Below are positions 6,906 through 13,974 of a stretch of DNA of 13,974 nucleotides, in pieces. Within the stretch, counting starts at the first letter, position 1, and the number at the start of each line of letters is the position of its first letter. Source of the stretch: CAYMZB01 sp964394845 (lineage in GTDB: Bacteria; Patescibacteriota; Microgenomatia; Daviesbacterales; UBA10151); the NCBI GenBank assembly GCA_964394845.1, contig CAYMZB010000066.1, positions 1 through 13,974 of the forward strand. Reading direction: 5' to 3'. A model generated the notes under the pieces. It was not told where the DNA came from and made no database searches. It saw only the letters and a list, made by a program, of their open reading frames with translations. The position numbers were made by a program, and so were the translations under genes.

Positions 6906-9320
6906 ATGGCTGATTTTATAAAACCCAACTTAACTCAACCAATAATTCTCAAGCCCACCATGCCAGTTGGTCCGCTGCGGGATACAGTCATATTTCCTGG
7001 TAACTCTGTTCCTATTATTTCCGGCAGGCCAAAATCCAAAGCTGCGCTAGATTTGGCTTGGAATTCTGATAAGCTGATTGTTTTTGTAACTCAAAAGAAT
7101 TCTAAAATTGAAGACCCCACAGAAAAAGATCTCTATAAAGTAGGTACTGTTTGTTTGATCCGTAGAGTTGTTAAAAACCCCGAAGGTGAATACACCTTGC
7201 AGGCCGAAGGAATAAGCCGTGTATTTTTGAAAAATTTTACTAAAACTGACCCTTACCTGGAAGCAGAAGTTGAAGAAATCCCAGAGCTTTACGAAAGAAG
7301 TGATCAAACAGAAGCTTTAGTCAGAACAGCAAGAGAACAAGTAAAGCGGTTTTTGGAGCTTGGTGGAAACCCGTTTTTTGATCAAAGCAATTTTGCCAAT
7401 TGGTCTCTTTTTACTTACAGCGATGACCCAAACCAATTAGTTAACTCAGTTGTCCAGTCAATAGAGTTTAAAACAATAGATAAGCAGCAAATTCTAGAAA
7501 TGGTTTCTGCCCAGGAAAGGCTACAAAGATTATCAGAGCTTTTAGCAAAAGAAATAAGAATTATGGAGATTTCCCAAAAGATTTCTTCTCAAACACAGGA
7601 ACGTGTTTCCAAAATTACTAAAGAAGCTATCTTGAAAGAGCAAATTAAAAGCATAGAAGAAGAGTTAGGCGGAGGAGACAGTGAGCATCAGGAAATCCAT
7701 GAATTTGAATTAAAAATTAAAAAGGCCGGCATGCCTAAAGAAGTTTTGGACAGGACCAGAAAAGAATTGGCTAGACTTGCCAAGATGTCTTCTTATAACC
7801 CTGAAGCAGGTTATATCAGAAACTATTTGGAATGGCTGACAGATCTTCCCTGGAAGACGGAAAAAGACGGTAAGATTGACTTGAAAAAAGCTGAAGAGAT
7901 TTTGGATGAAGATCATTACGGCTTAAAAAAGGTAAAAGAAAGAATCATAGAATATTTGGCAGTTCACAAGCTTTCCGGAAAAATGCGTGGACCTATTCTG
8001 TGTTTTGTTGGTCCTCCCGGAGTTGGAAAAACCTCAATTGGTAAATCTATTGCCAGAGCGTTGCAGCGCAAATTTGTTAAAGTTTCTTTGGGGGGAATTA
8101 GGGATGAGGCTGAAATTAGAGGACATAGGAGAACTTATGTCGGCAGCATGCCTGGAAGAATAGTCCAAGGAATAAAACAAGCCGGTTCAAACAATCCGGT
8201 CTTCATGTTGGATGAAATTGATAAAATAGGTGCAGACTATAGGGGTGATCCATCAGCAGCATTATTGGAAGCTTTAGATCCAGAACAAAATGAAGGTTTT
8301 TCTGATCATTACCTTGAAGTGCCATTTGATCTTTCAAACGTGATGTTTATTACCACAGCTAATATTTTAGATACTATCCCTCCTGCTTTAAGAGATAGAT
8401 TAGAGGTTATCCGTTATCCTGGTTATACAGAGGATGAGAAGTTTCATATTGCCAAAAAGTTTTTGCTTCCAAAACAAATACCAAATCACGGTTTAAAGCT
8501 GGCTCAAATGGAATTTGAGGATGCTACTATTCATAAAGTTATCAGAGAATATACCAGAGAAGCAGGAGTCCGGAGTTTAGAACGGGAACTGTCAGCAGTT
8601 ATCCGGAAAGTTGCCAGAAAAGTAGCCGAAGGAGATTCCAAGAAATTTGTTATACAGCCAGAAGACATTCATGGATTTTTAGGGCCAATTAAGTTCTTGC
8701 CAATACTTGCAGAGAAACAGGATGAAATTGGGATGGTAACAGGCCTCTCAGTAACTGAGGCAGGCGGAGAAATATTATTTATTGAAGTAACTTTAATGCC
8801 TGGTAAAGGCAGTTTGCTGCTAACAGGTCAATTAGGAGATGTAATGAAAGAATCCGGGCAAGCTGCTATGTCTTATGTAAGATCTAATTACGGCGATTTA
8901 GGATTAGGAGAGAGATTCTTCCAAAAAGTGGATGTGCATGTTCATGTGCCGGAAGGAGCAATTCCAAAAGATGGTCCTTCAGCCGGAATTACTTTAACAA
9001 CAGCCATAGTTTCAGCTTTTACTAAAATTCCTGTTTATAAGCATGTGGCCATGACTGGCGAAGTAACGCTTAGGGGCAGAGTTTTGGAAATTGGCGGGTT
9101 TAAAGAAAAAGTTTTGGCAGCACACCGGGCTGGAGTAAAAAGTGTCATTGCTCCTGCTGATAACGAAAAAGATATAGAAGATATACCGGATTATATACAA
9201 AAAGATCTTAAATTTGTGTTTGTAAAACACATGGATGAAGTATTAAATGTAGCTTTAATCCGCCCACCTCAGTCAAAGCTCCGAAAACCTGTTTCAGTCC
9301 CACCGGTTTATTTGGCATAA
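6906..9320 (+). CDS. lon: ATP-dependent Lon protease (LonA type)
   Basis: The 804-residue protein has the usual LonA length and no membrane segments, so it is cytosolic. Order: an N-terminal substrate-binding domain (about 19-215, starting PVGPLRDTVIFPG); a helical/coiled-coil linker (about 215-330); an AAA+ module with Walker A GPPGVGKT (369-376) and Walker B FMLDEID (Asp436, Glu437); and a Ser-Lys protease domain with Ser692 in DGPSAG and Lys735 in GGFKEK. The 43-residue Ser-Lys spacing equals that of E. coli Lon (679/722). It degrades misfolded and selected regulatory proteins as a ring-shaped hexamer. About 18 residues precede the conserved N-terminal motif. An internal ATG at 6960 is possible, but the promoter spacing favours 6906. 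The CIRCE element implies control by HrcA and induction on heat or protein stress. Confidence 0.97.
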   Translation: MADFIKPNLTQPIILKPTMPVGPLRDTVIFPGNSVPIISGRPKSKAALDLAWNSDKLIVFVTQKNSKIEDPTEKDLYKVGTVCLIRRVVKNPEGEYTLQAEGISRVFLKNFTKTDPYLEAEVEEIPELYERSDQTEALVRTAREQVKRFLELGGNPFFDQSNFANWSLFTYSDDPNQLVNSVVQSIEFKTIDKQQILEMVSAQERLQRLSELLAKEIRIMEISQKISSQTQERVSKITKEAILKEQIKSIEEELGGGDSEHQEIHEFELKIKKAGMPKEVLDRTRKELARLAKMSSYNPEAGYIRNYLEWLTDLPWKTEKDGKIDLKKAEEILDEDHYGLKKVKERIIEYLAVHKLSGKMRGPILCFVGPPGVGKTSIGKSIARALQRKFVKVSLGGIRDEAEIRGHRRTYVGSMPGRIVQGIKQAGSNNPVFMLDEIDKIGADYRGDPSAALLEALDPEQNEGFSDHYLEVPFDLSNVMFITTANILDTIPPALRDRLEVIRYPGYTEDEKFHIAKKFLLPKQIPNHGLKLAQMEFEDATIHKVIREYTREAGVRSLERELSAVIRKVARKVAEGDSKKFVIQPEDIHGFLGPIKFLPILAEKQDEIGMVTGLSVTEAGGEILFIEVTLMPGKGSLLLTGQLGDVMKESGQAAMSYVRSNYGDLGLGERFFQKVDVHVHVPEGAIPKDGPSAGITLTTAIVSAFTKIPVYKHVAMTGEVTLRGRVLEIGGFKEKVLAAHRAGVKSVIAPADNEKDIEDIPDYIQKDLKFVFVKHMDEVLNVALIRPPQSKLRKPVSVPPVYLA

Positions 9321-9333
9321 GTTGAGCTGCCTC

Positions 9334-9362
9334 TTGACCCTTTGTTAAACTCAAGGTAAACT
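9334..9362 (+). promoter_or_regulatory. Promoter of the pyrophosphatase gene
   Basis: TTGACC (9334-9339), a 17-base spacer and TAAACT (9357-9362). Transcription should start near 9369, leaving a leader of about 19 bases before the ATG at 9388. No CIRCE arms are present here, so this unit is separate from HrcA control. Confidence 0.65.
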
Positions 9363-9387
9363 ATTGGTATTCTGCCTCAAAAATTTC

Positions 9388-11394
9388 ATGGATTTTCTTT
9401 TTAATAACATAACTTACTTAATTTGGGGTTCAGTTGTCCTAGCTTTAGGATACGGATCCTGGTTAATCATGGATATAATGAAGCAGGCTCCCGGCGATGA
9501 AAAAATGCAGGAGATTGCTAAGGCTATCCAAGTTGGCGCTTCAGCCTATCTTCAAAGACAATATAAAGTAGTAGCAATTGTTGCGCTTGTGATGTCTGTG
9601 TTAATTTACTTTGGAATTAATAAAAATACGGCGATAGGGTTTTTAGTAGGTAGTATTTTATCAGCTTTAGCAGGATTTATTGGCATGAGTGTTGCTGTTA
9701 GGGCTAATGTTAGAGTTGCTGAAATTGCCAAGCAAGGCTTATCCCAGGCTTTTGGTTTAGCTTATAAAGGTGGAGCAGTAACAGGATTTTTGGTAGTAGG
9801 TTTAGCGCTTGCTTCAGTTTTCGGATTTTATCAATATACTGGCGGGGATCTTCGGGCACTCATAGGTTTGGCATTTGGAGGGTCTTTAATTTCTGTATTT
9901 GCCCGTTTAGGTGGTGGAATTTTTACCAAAGGAGCAGATGTTGGGGCGGATTTGGTAGGAAAACTGGAGATAGGAATTCCAGAAGATGACCCAAGAAATC
10001 CAGCAGTTATTGCAGATAATGTGGGTGATAATGTAGGTGATGATGCAGGAATGGCTGCAGATATTTTTGAAACTTATGTTGTAACTGCACTAGCGGCTAT
10101 GATTCTAGGGCAACTTCTTTTTCCAGGATTTGAGCAGGCAATAATTTTCCCACTGGTGATTTTATCCATGGGAATATTTGCTTCAGTTGCAGGATCTTTG
10201 TTCGTTAAGCTTACTAACAAAAATATTATGGGGGCTTTGTATAAAGGAATGATTATAACCAGCATTGTTGCTGTTATTCTTTTTTATCCTGTAACTTCTT
10301 TACTAATGGCAAGCAACGGTGCTTTTTCTGTTTTGAATCTATATCTTGCTGGGATGTTAGGGGTTTTAGTCACAGCTGGGATGGTTTTAATTACTGAGTA
10401 TTACACAGGAACTCAATATTCTCCTGTTAAAAACTTGGCTATTTCTTCGAAAACAGGTCATGGAACAAACATTATTGCCGGACTTGCACTTTCTTTAAGA
10501 TCTACTTTTTGGCCGGTAATCCTAATTTCAGCTGCAGTAATGGGTAGTTTTATGTTGGCAGGGCTTTATGGAACAGCTCTAGCAGGCGTGACAATGCTTT
10601 CTTTAGCCGGGATTATTGTTGCTATTGATGCTTTTGGACCAATTACAGATAATGCCGGAGGAATTGCTGAAATGGCAGGACTTCCGCAAAAAGTCCGCAA
10701 TGTCACTGATCCTTTGGATGCGGTAGGAAATACCACCAAAGCAGTGACTAAAGGCTATGCAATTGGTTCAGCGGCTCTTGCTGCATTAGTATTATTTGCG
10801 TCATATGCCCAGGAGTTTTCAATTGCTGGTAGGGAATTAACTTTTTCATTGTCAGATCCTAAGGTTTTAGTTGGTCTGTTTATTGGCGGATCTCTGCCTT
10901 ATCTTTTTGCATCATTTGCAATGGAAGCTGTTGGCAGGGCTGGAGGAGCAGTAGTTGAGGAAGTTAGAAGGCAATTCAAGACTATAAAAGGAATTATGGA
11001 GGGTAAAGCCAAACCTGATTATGCAAAATGTGTAGAAATTGTCACAGCTGCTGCACAAAAAGAAATGTTAATACCAGCTCTAATTCCGGTTTTGGCGCCG
11101 GTTTTAGTTGGATTTTTATTAGGACCGGTTGCTTTAGGGGGAATGTTAGTTGGGTCTATAATTACCGGAATCTTTGTGGCTGTTTCTATGACAACTGGTG
11201 GAGCTGCCTGGGATAATGCTAAAAAATATATAGAGTCAGGAAAGTTTGGCGGTAAAGGTTCTGAGGCTCACAAGGCTGCTGTGACAGGAGATACGGTCGG
11301 AGATCCATATAAGGATACTGCTGGTCCTGCTATCAACCCAATGATTAAGGTTGTAAATATAGTTGCTCTTCTTTTGGTCCCATTTTTAAGATAG
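9388..11394 (+). CDS. hppA: Membrane-bound proton-pumping pyrophosphatase, K+-independent type
   Basis: The 668-residue polytopic membrane protein couples pyrophosphate hydrolysis to ion export across the membrane. Family motifs: DVGADLVGK (184-192), then EDDPRNPAVIADNVGDNVGDD shortly after, and near the C-terminus DTVGDPYKDTAGPAINP, the Mg-PPi binding acidic clusters. About 15-16 hydrophobic segments are visible. In GNTTKAVTKG the two class-determining positions are Lys451 and Thr454. K+-dependent enzymes have Ala and Gly there, so this belongs to the K+-independent class, whose characterised members pump H+. A TTG at 9364 would add 8 residues but lies upstream of the predicted transcription start, so I chose the ATG at 9388. 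It is read convergently with the response-regulator gene, only 6 bases apart. It likely recovers energy from biosynthetic pyrophosphate. Confidence 0.95.
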   Translation: MDFLFNNITYLIWGSVVLALGYGSWLIMDIMKQAPGDEKMQEIAKAIQVGASAYLQRQYKVVAIVALVMSVLIYFGINKNTAIGFLVGSILSALAGFIGMSVAVRANVRVAEIAKQGLSQAFGLAYKGGAVTGFLVVGLALASVFGFYQYTGGDLRALIGLAFGGSLISVFARLGGGIFTKGADVGADLVGKLEIGIPEDDPRNPAVIADNVGDNVGDDAGMAADIFETYVVTALAAMILGQLLFPGFEQAIIFPLVILSMGIFASVAGSLFVKLTNKNIMGALYKGMIITSIVAVILFYPVTSLLMASNGAFSVLNLYLAGMLGVLVTAGMVLITEYYTGTQYSPVKNLAISSKTGHGTNIIAGLALSLRSTFWPVILISAAVMGSFMLAGLYGTALAGVTMLSLAGIIVAIDAFGPITDNAGGIAEMAGLPQKVRNVTDPLDAVGNTTKAVTKGYAIGSAALAALVLFASYAQEFSIAGRELTFSLSDPKVLVGLFIGGSLPYLFASFAMEAVGRAGGAVVEEVRRQFKTIKGIMEGKAKPDYAKCVEIVTAAAQKEMLIPALIPVLAPVLVGFLLGPVALGGMLVGSIITGIFVAVSMTTGGAAWDNAKKYIESGKFGGKGSEAHKAAVTGDTVGDPYKDTAGPAINPMIKVVNIVALLLVPFLR

Positions 11395-11400
11395 GAAAAT

Positions 11401-11802
11401 TTAACTTTTTCTTTTTAGGTTATTGAGTAAGAGAGCATGTTTTACTTCAGTAACTACCTGATCAGGAGTATAAGATGCTTTTATTAAATAAGCTTGTGCG
11501 CCTAATTCAAACCCTTCCTTAATTACTGCTTCCTGACCCAAATTTGTAAGTAAAATAGTTATCATTGGAGAATTTGGATTCTGAGTCTTAAAGGTTCTTA
11601 GAAGCTGCAAACCATTTATTCCTGGAAGCATGATATCCAGTAAAAGTAAATCAAACTGTTCTGTCTTTAATGTATCCAAGCCGGTCTGGCCATCGATTGC
11701 ACTTTTTACCTGAAACCCTTCTTTTGTAAGCTGTCTAACGTATAATTCTCTTATAAAGTCTTCGTCTTCAACCAGTAGAATTTTTTTTCCGGTTGGGTTC
11801 AT
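11401..11802 (-). CDS. Stand-alone response regulator (CheY-like receiver)
   Basis: The 133-residue protein is one receiver domain with no output domain. Phosphoacceptor Asp56 lies in LLLLDIMLPG, the acidic pocket is Glu12/Asp13 (LVEDED), the switch residue is Thr86 (ILLTN), and the conserved Lys is Lys108 (YLIKAS). After it only a short basic tail remains (LKRKS). It starts 25 bases after the kinase stop codon on the same strand, so the two are very likely co-transcribed and cognate. With no DNA-binding domain, it must act by protein contact or pass phosphate on to another partner. Which of these holds cannot be told from the window. Confidence 0.92.
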   Translation of the reverse strand: MNPTGKKILLVEDEDFIRELYVRQLTKEGFQVKSAIDGQTGLDTLKTEQFDLLLLDIMLPGINGLQLLRTFKTQNPNSPMITILLTNLGQEAVIKEGFELGAQAYLIKASYTPDQVVTEVKHALLLNNLKRKS

Positions 11803-11827
11803 GTTGATAATTGTACTTCAATAGCAA

Positions 11828-13297
11828 TTAGTAATTCAATGCCCCTGATTGTATTTGCTGATCAGTAAAGTTATCGCTATTTATTATTCCTGCACTTTTT
11901 CTTTCAGCTAAAGGTAAAGTAAAAGAAAATCTACTTCCCCTCCCCATCTCAGATTCTGCCCAAATCTTCCCTCCTAATTTCTCTACAATAGACTTTGAAA
12001 TATAAAGGCCTAACCCTGTTCCTTTACTGGCTTGTTGGGTTTGGTTGGAAACTCTAAAAAACTTATTAAAAAGATGAGGGATCGCTTCTCCCGGAATACC
12101 GATACCTGTGTCTGAAATAGTAGTTATTATTTCATTAGGAGAAATATTTAATAATATCTCCACTCTTCCTCCGGCATTTGTATAATTGATGGCATTAGCT
12201 AAAAGGTTAGTTACAACTTCTGATACTCTGATTTGGTCAGCTAAAACTTTTGGTAAGATTTGAGGAGGGTTAAAGTTTAGAACTACATTTTTCTGAACTG
12301 CCTGAGTTCTTAGATCTTCGACCACTTTTGTAATAATAGGTAAATAATCCAAGGGTTCAATAGCTACAGACAGCTGTTCTTTTTCAATGTTATTAACATT
12401 TAAAAGATTTTGAACTAATGTTAAAAGCTGAGTAGAAGAAATTAAACTTTTTTCCAAAAGACCTAATTCTGAAGCTTCAACTTTACCTTTATTTTCATTT
12501 ATAAATACAGAAAGATAGCCAATTATAGAAGTCAGTGGAGTTCGTAGTTCATGTGACGCCATAGATACAAAATCTAGTCTCATTTTTTCTAACTCTTCCT
12601 CTTTTCCCATATCATGTAAAACCAAAATGCATTTAACATTTGTTTGTACGCTGCCGCTTAACTCTGTTGTTGATAAATTTACCTTAGTTTCTTTCCCTTC
12701 TTTTCCTACCAATTTTGCAGTTTGGTTAAAAGTAGTTCGGCAGTAAGTTTTTGAGACTATCTCTTCTTGGCCAGAAAAAAGATGAACTAATTGATCTACA
12801 GGATGACTTAATAACTCTGCATCAGTAAAGCCTGTAATTTCCTCAGCAGCTTTATTAGAAAGAATAATATTTTTGTTAAAATCTAAAGCAATAATTCCAT
12901 CTGCAATAGATGATAATACCTCGTTTAGTTTACTTCTCTCAGCAATTGCTCCGTCTTTTTCCTTTTCTAATTTTTGAAAAATTTCCGAAACTTTATCTGC
13001 CATTAAATTAAAAGATTTACCAACTTCTTCAAACTCATCACCTGATCTTAAATCTATCCTGTGATTAAAATTCCCCTGACTAAAAGAGGCTATACCGGTT
13101 ATTAAATCCCGTAATGGTTTTAAAAATATAAATACAAATATCGAAGCTGCAGTTGTTGCTAAAACTCCAATAATAATTGAAACTAGCAGATTAAAAATTG
13201 AAAATTGTGAACCAGTGAGAATTAAGGAGGCAAGTAAAGATATTATTACTGTAAAAGTTACAACAAAAAGGATTTTTAGAAAGAGCAGGCTCTGCAT
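11828..13297 (-). CDS. Membrane sensor histidine kinase (HAMP-PAS-HisKA-HATPase)
   Basis: The protein has 489 residues from the ATG. Numbers below count from the upstream TTG at 13315, so subtract 6. Two transmembrane helices (about 9-33 and 39-65) are joined by a loop of only about 6 residues, so there is no external sensor domain. Then HAMP (about 65-118), a short coiled coil, PAS (about 128-240), HisKA with phospho-accepting His255 in SMASHELRTP, and a HATPase domain with N-box LLANAINYT (Asn374), DTGIGIP (402-408), FNKFFRV and GTGLGLYIS (432-440). It autophosphorylates and probably phosphorylates the receiver protein encoded next. Sensing must be within the membrane or by the cytoplasmic PAS; the ligand is unknown. 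I preferred the ATG at 13297 because a TTGATT-17-TACTGT promoter ends 8 bases before it, as for other genes here. The TTG start cannot be excluded. Confidence 0.93.
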   Translation of the reverse strand: MQSLLFLKILFVVTFTVIISLLASLILTGSQFSIFNLLVSIIIGVLATTAASIFVFIFLKPLRDLITGIASFSQGNFNHRIDLRSGDEFEEVGKSFNLMADKVSEIFQKLEKEKDGAIAERSKLNEVLSSIADGIIALDFNKNIILSNKAAEEITGFTDAELLSHPVDQLVHLFSGQEEIVSKTYCRTTFNQTAKLVGKEGKETKVNLSTTELSGSVQTNVKCILVLHDMGKEEELEKMRLDFVSMASHELRTPLTSIIGYLSVFINENKGKVEASELGLLEKSLISSTQLLTLVQNLLNVNNIEKEQLSVAIEPLDYLPIITKVVEDLRTQAVQKNVVLNFNPPQILPKVLADQIRVSEVVTNLLANAINYTNAGGRVEILLNISPNEIITTISDTGIGIPGEAIPHLFNKFFRVSNQTQQASKGTGLGLYISKSIVEKLGGKIWAESEMGRGSRFSFTLPLAERKSAGIINSDNFTDQQIQSGALNY

Positions 13298-13305
13298 ACT
13301 TATTA

Positions 13306-13334
13306 ACAGTAACAAAGCTCGGTATCGTAATCAA
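13306..13334 (-). promoter_or_regulatory. Possible leaderless promoter of the histidine kinase operon
   Basis: Read on the minus strand: TTGATT (13334-13329), 17 bases, TACTGT (13311-13306), ending 8 bases before the ATG at 13297. The hexamers are imperfect (4/6 and 3/6), but the positions match the layout at nrdR, lon and the cyclophilin gene. Read-through from the tRNA promoter is an alternative. Confidence 0.4.
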
Positions 13335-13362
13335 CCCTGCGCTTCATGTTATTTTACCTATT

Positions 13363-13439
13363 TGGTACCGCCAACGGGATTTGAACCCGTGATTTTCGAA
13401 TTGAGAATCCGATGTCCTAGGCCACTAGACGATGGCGGC
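13363..13439 (-). tRNA. tRNA-Glu, anticodon CUC, CCA encoded
   Basis: The minus strand folds as a complete cloverleaf of 77 bases including CCA. The acceptor is GCCGCCA paired to TGGCGGT, with a G1:U72 wobble. The D-arm is GTC...GAC, the anticodon stem TCGGA/TTCGA (one G-U) and the loop TTCTCAA with anticodon CTC. The variable loop has 5 bases, the T-arm is ACGGG-TTCAAAT-CCCGT, the discriminator is A73, and the genome encodes CCA. It reads GAG glutamate codons. The sequence around the D-arm (CGTCTAGTGGCCTAGGAC) is typical of tRNA-Glu. It lies upstream of the kinase gene on the same strand. Confidence 0.95.
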
Positions 13440-13447
13440 GTGGTGAA

Positions 13448-13453
13448 ATTATA
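13448..13453 (-). promoter_or_regulatory. Extended -10 of the tRNA-Glu gene
   Basis: On the minus strand TGa-TATAAT is an extended -10 ending 8 bases before the first base of the tRNA, so the primary transcript should have almost no 5' leader. The -35 region is weak (ATATTA). Confidence 0.5.
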
Positions 13454-13489
13454 TCATGTAATATCACGCATAATATCACCACACATGAT
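13453..13489. repeat. Short inverted and direct repeats between tRNA-Glu and greA
   Basis: ATCATGT (13453-13459) and ACATGAT (13483-13489) form an inverted repeat. Between them AATATCAC occurs twice, at 13460-13467 and 13472-13479, 12 bases apart. The cluster sits between the tRNA -10 and the greA -35 and may be a regulator site, but no known operator is recognised and chance in AT-rich DNA is possible. Confidence 0.35.
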
Positions 13490-13517
13490 TGACTTTGTGG
13501 ATAATTTAAAATAAAAT
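13489..13517 (+). promoter_or_regulatory. Promoter of greA (upstream candidate)
   Basis: TTGACT (13489-13494), 17 bases, TAAAAT (13512-13517) would start transcription near 13524 with a leader of about 20 bases. A second candidate is the extended -10 TGc-TATACA (13530-13535), which ends 8 bases before the ATG and would give a leaderless mRNA. Both may be used. Confidence 0.6.
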
Positions 13518-13543
13518 TGGCGCAATTGCTATACAAGCAAAAA

Positions 13544-13974
13544 ATGAATACAGTTTTCACAAAGAGCACAAAAAAGAACTATCTTACCCCTAAAGGGTTT
13601 GCAGATGCGAAAGTTGAGCTGGATGATTTAAAAAAAACCAAAAGGTTGGAGATTGCAGAAAAAATTCATCAAGCAAGAGAATACGGAGACTTAACTGAAA
13701 ACTCAGAATATGATAGTGCTATGGAGGATCAAGCGCTGACGGAAAATAGAATTTTAGAATTAGAAAATATCCTAAAAAATGCTAAGGTCATAGAAGATAG
13801 TTATACAAATGATTTTGTAGTGATCGGATCAACAGTCAAGATTGAGATGGATGATGGGATTGATGAATTTAAAATTGTGGGAAGGGTGGAAGCAGATCCT
13901 TCAAAGAAAAGAATTTCTAACGAGTCACCCTTAGGTTCGGTTTTAATTGGCGTTAAAAAAGGAGAAGTAGTTGA
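13544..13974 (+). CDS. greA: Transcription elongation factor GreA, C-terminus cut by window edge
   Basis: 143 complete codons are present and the frame is still open at the window edge; the family has about 155-165 residues, so only a short end is missing. The N-terminal coiled-coil hairpin (about residues 12-86) carries EYGDLTENSEYDSA at its tip, with Asp49 and Glu52 matching the acidic pair that GreA inserts into the RNA polymerase secondary channel. There it stimulates cleavage of backtracked RNA. The C-terminal FKBP-like domain begins near residue 90 (VVIGSTVKI) and reaches the SPLGSVLIG motif. About 8 residues precede the usual family start, giving a slightly long N-terminus. It diverges from tRNA-Glu. 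The ATG at 13544 has no ribosome site. Confidence 0.95.
   Translation, partial: MNTVFTKSTKKNYLTPKGFADAKVELDDLKKTKRLEIAEKIHQAREYGDLTENSEYDSAMEDQALTENRILELENILKNAKVIEDSYTNDFVVIGSTVKIEMDDGIDEFKIVGRVEADPSKKRISNESPLGSVLIGVKKGEVV

Noticed and set aside
9364..9387. TTG start adding 8 residues to the pyrophosphatase
   Set aside because: It lies before the predicted transcription start (~9369) of the TTGACC-17-TAAACT promoter, and the ATG at 9388 gives a normal N-terminus.
11395..11400. Bidirectional terminator between hppA and the response regulator
   Set aside because: Only 6 bases separate the stops; there are T-rich runs nearby but no hairpin.
13303..13347. Minus-strand 14-codon frame (MKRRVDYDTELCYC) ending 5 bases before the kinase ATG
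   Set aside because: It has no ribosome site, overlaps the likely kinase promoter and could easily arise by chance; no leader-peptide attenuator structure is seen.
13215..13514. Plus-strand open frame of 99 codons
   Set aside because: It crosses the kinase 5' end antisense and then the tRNA-Glu gene; its PPTGFEPVIFEL stretch is the known translation artefact of an antisense tRNA.
1..13974. CRISPR arrays, insertion sequences, prophage or other mobile elements
   Set aside because: No repeat-spacer pattern, transposase, integrase or terminal repeats were seen; the genes look like ordinary chromosomal genes.

Overview
The window is an AT-rich, gene-dense piece of a bacterial chromosome. Nine protein genes and one tRNA gene are visible, and no gene-free stretch exceeds about 105 bases. 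The standard bacterial code fits: nrdR ends in TGA within an ATGA overlap, and the other visible stops are TAA or TAG. No start codon has a convincing Shine-Dalgarno sequence, and several genes look leaderless. My best guess, from gene style, the large secreted LamG/acyltransferase protein and the compact layout, is a Patescibacteria/CPR genome, perhaps Microgenomates. This is inference and no rRNA is present to confirm it.

Left part (1-3360): a long secreted lipase/acyltransferase-like protein of the LCAT family runs leftward off the window edge. It diverges from a membrane-anchored cyclophilin-type prolyl isomerase, so both are probably cell-surface proteins.

Centre-left (3361-6878): a nucleotide-reduction operon, nrdR - class II (B12-dependent) ribonucleotide reductase - cob(I)alamin adenosyltransferase. 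The repressor, the enzyme and the enzyme that makes its cofactor lie in one transcription direction. NrdR-box-like sequences sit upstream of nrdR, which suggests autoregulation of the whole unit.

Centre (6879-11394): Lon protease, then a membrane proton-pumping pyrophosphatase. A near-perfect CIRCE element (the HrcA operator) overlaps both the stop codon of the adenosyltransferase gene and the lon promoter, so lon is probably heat-shock controlled by HrcA. The pyrophosphatase gene has its own TTGACC-17-TAAACT promoter and carries the residues of the potassium-independent class.

Right part (11401-13974): a two-component pair on the minus strand (membrane PAS histidine kinase, then a stand-alone receiver protein) converges on the pyrophosphatase gene. 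Upstream of the kinase on the same strand is tRNA-Glu(CUC) with an encoded CCA end. The transcription elongation factor gene greA diverges from the tRNA and runs off the right edge.

The main points of interest are regulatory: the CIRCE operator on lon, NrdR boxes on a B12-linked reductase operon, and a recurring promoter layout in which the -10 hexamer ends 8-9 bases before the start codon, which predicts leaderless mRNAs.
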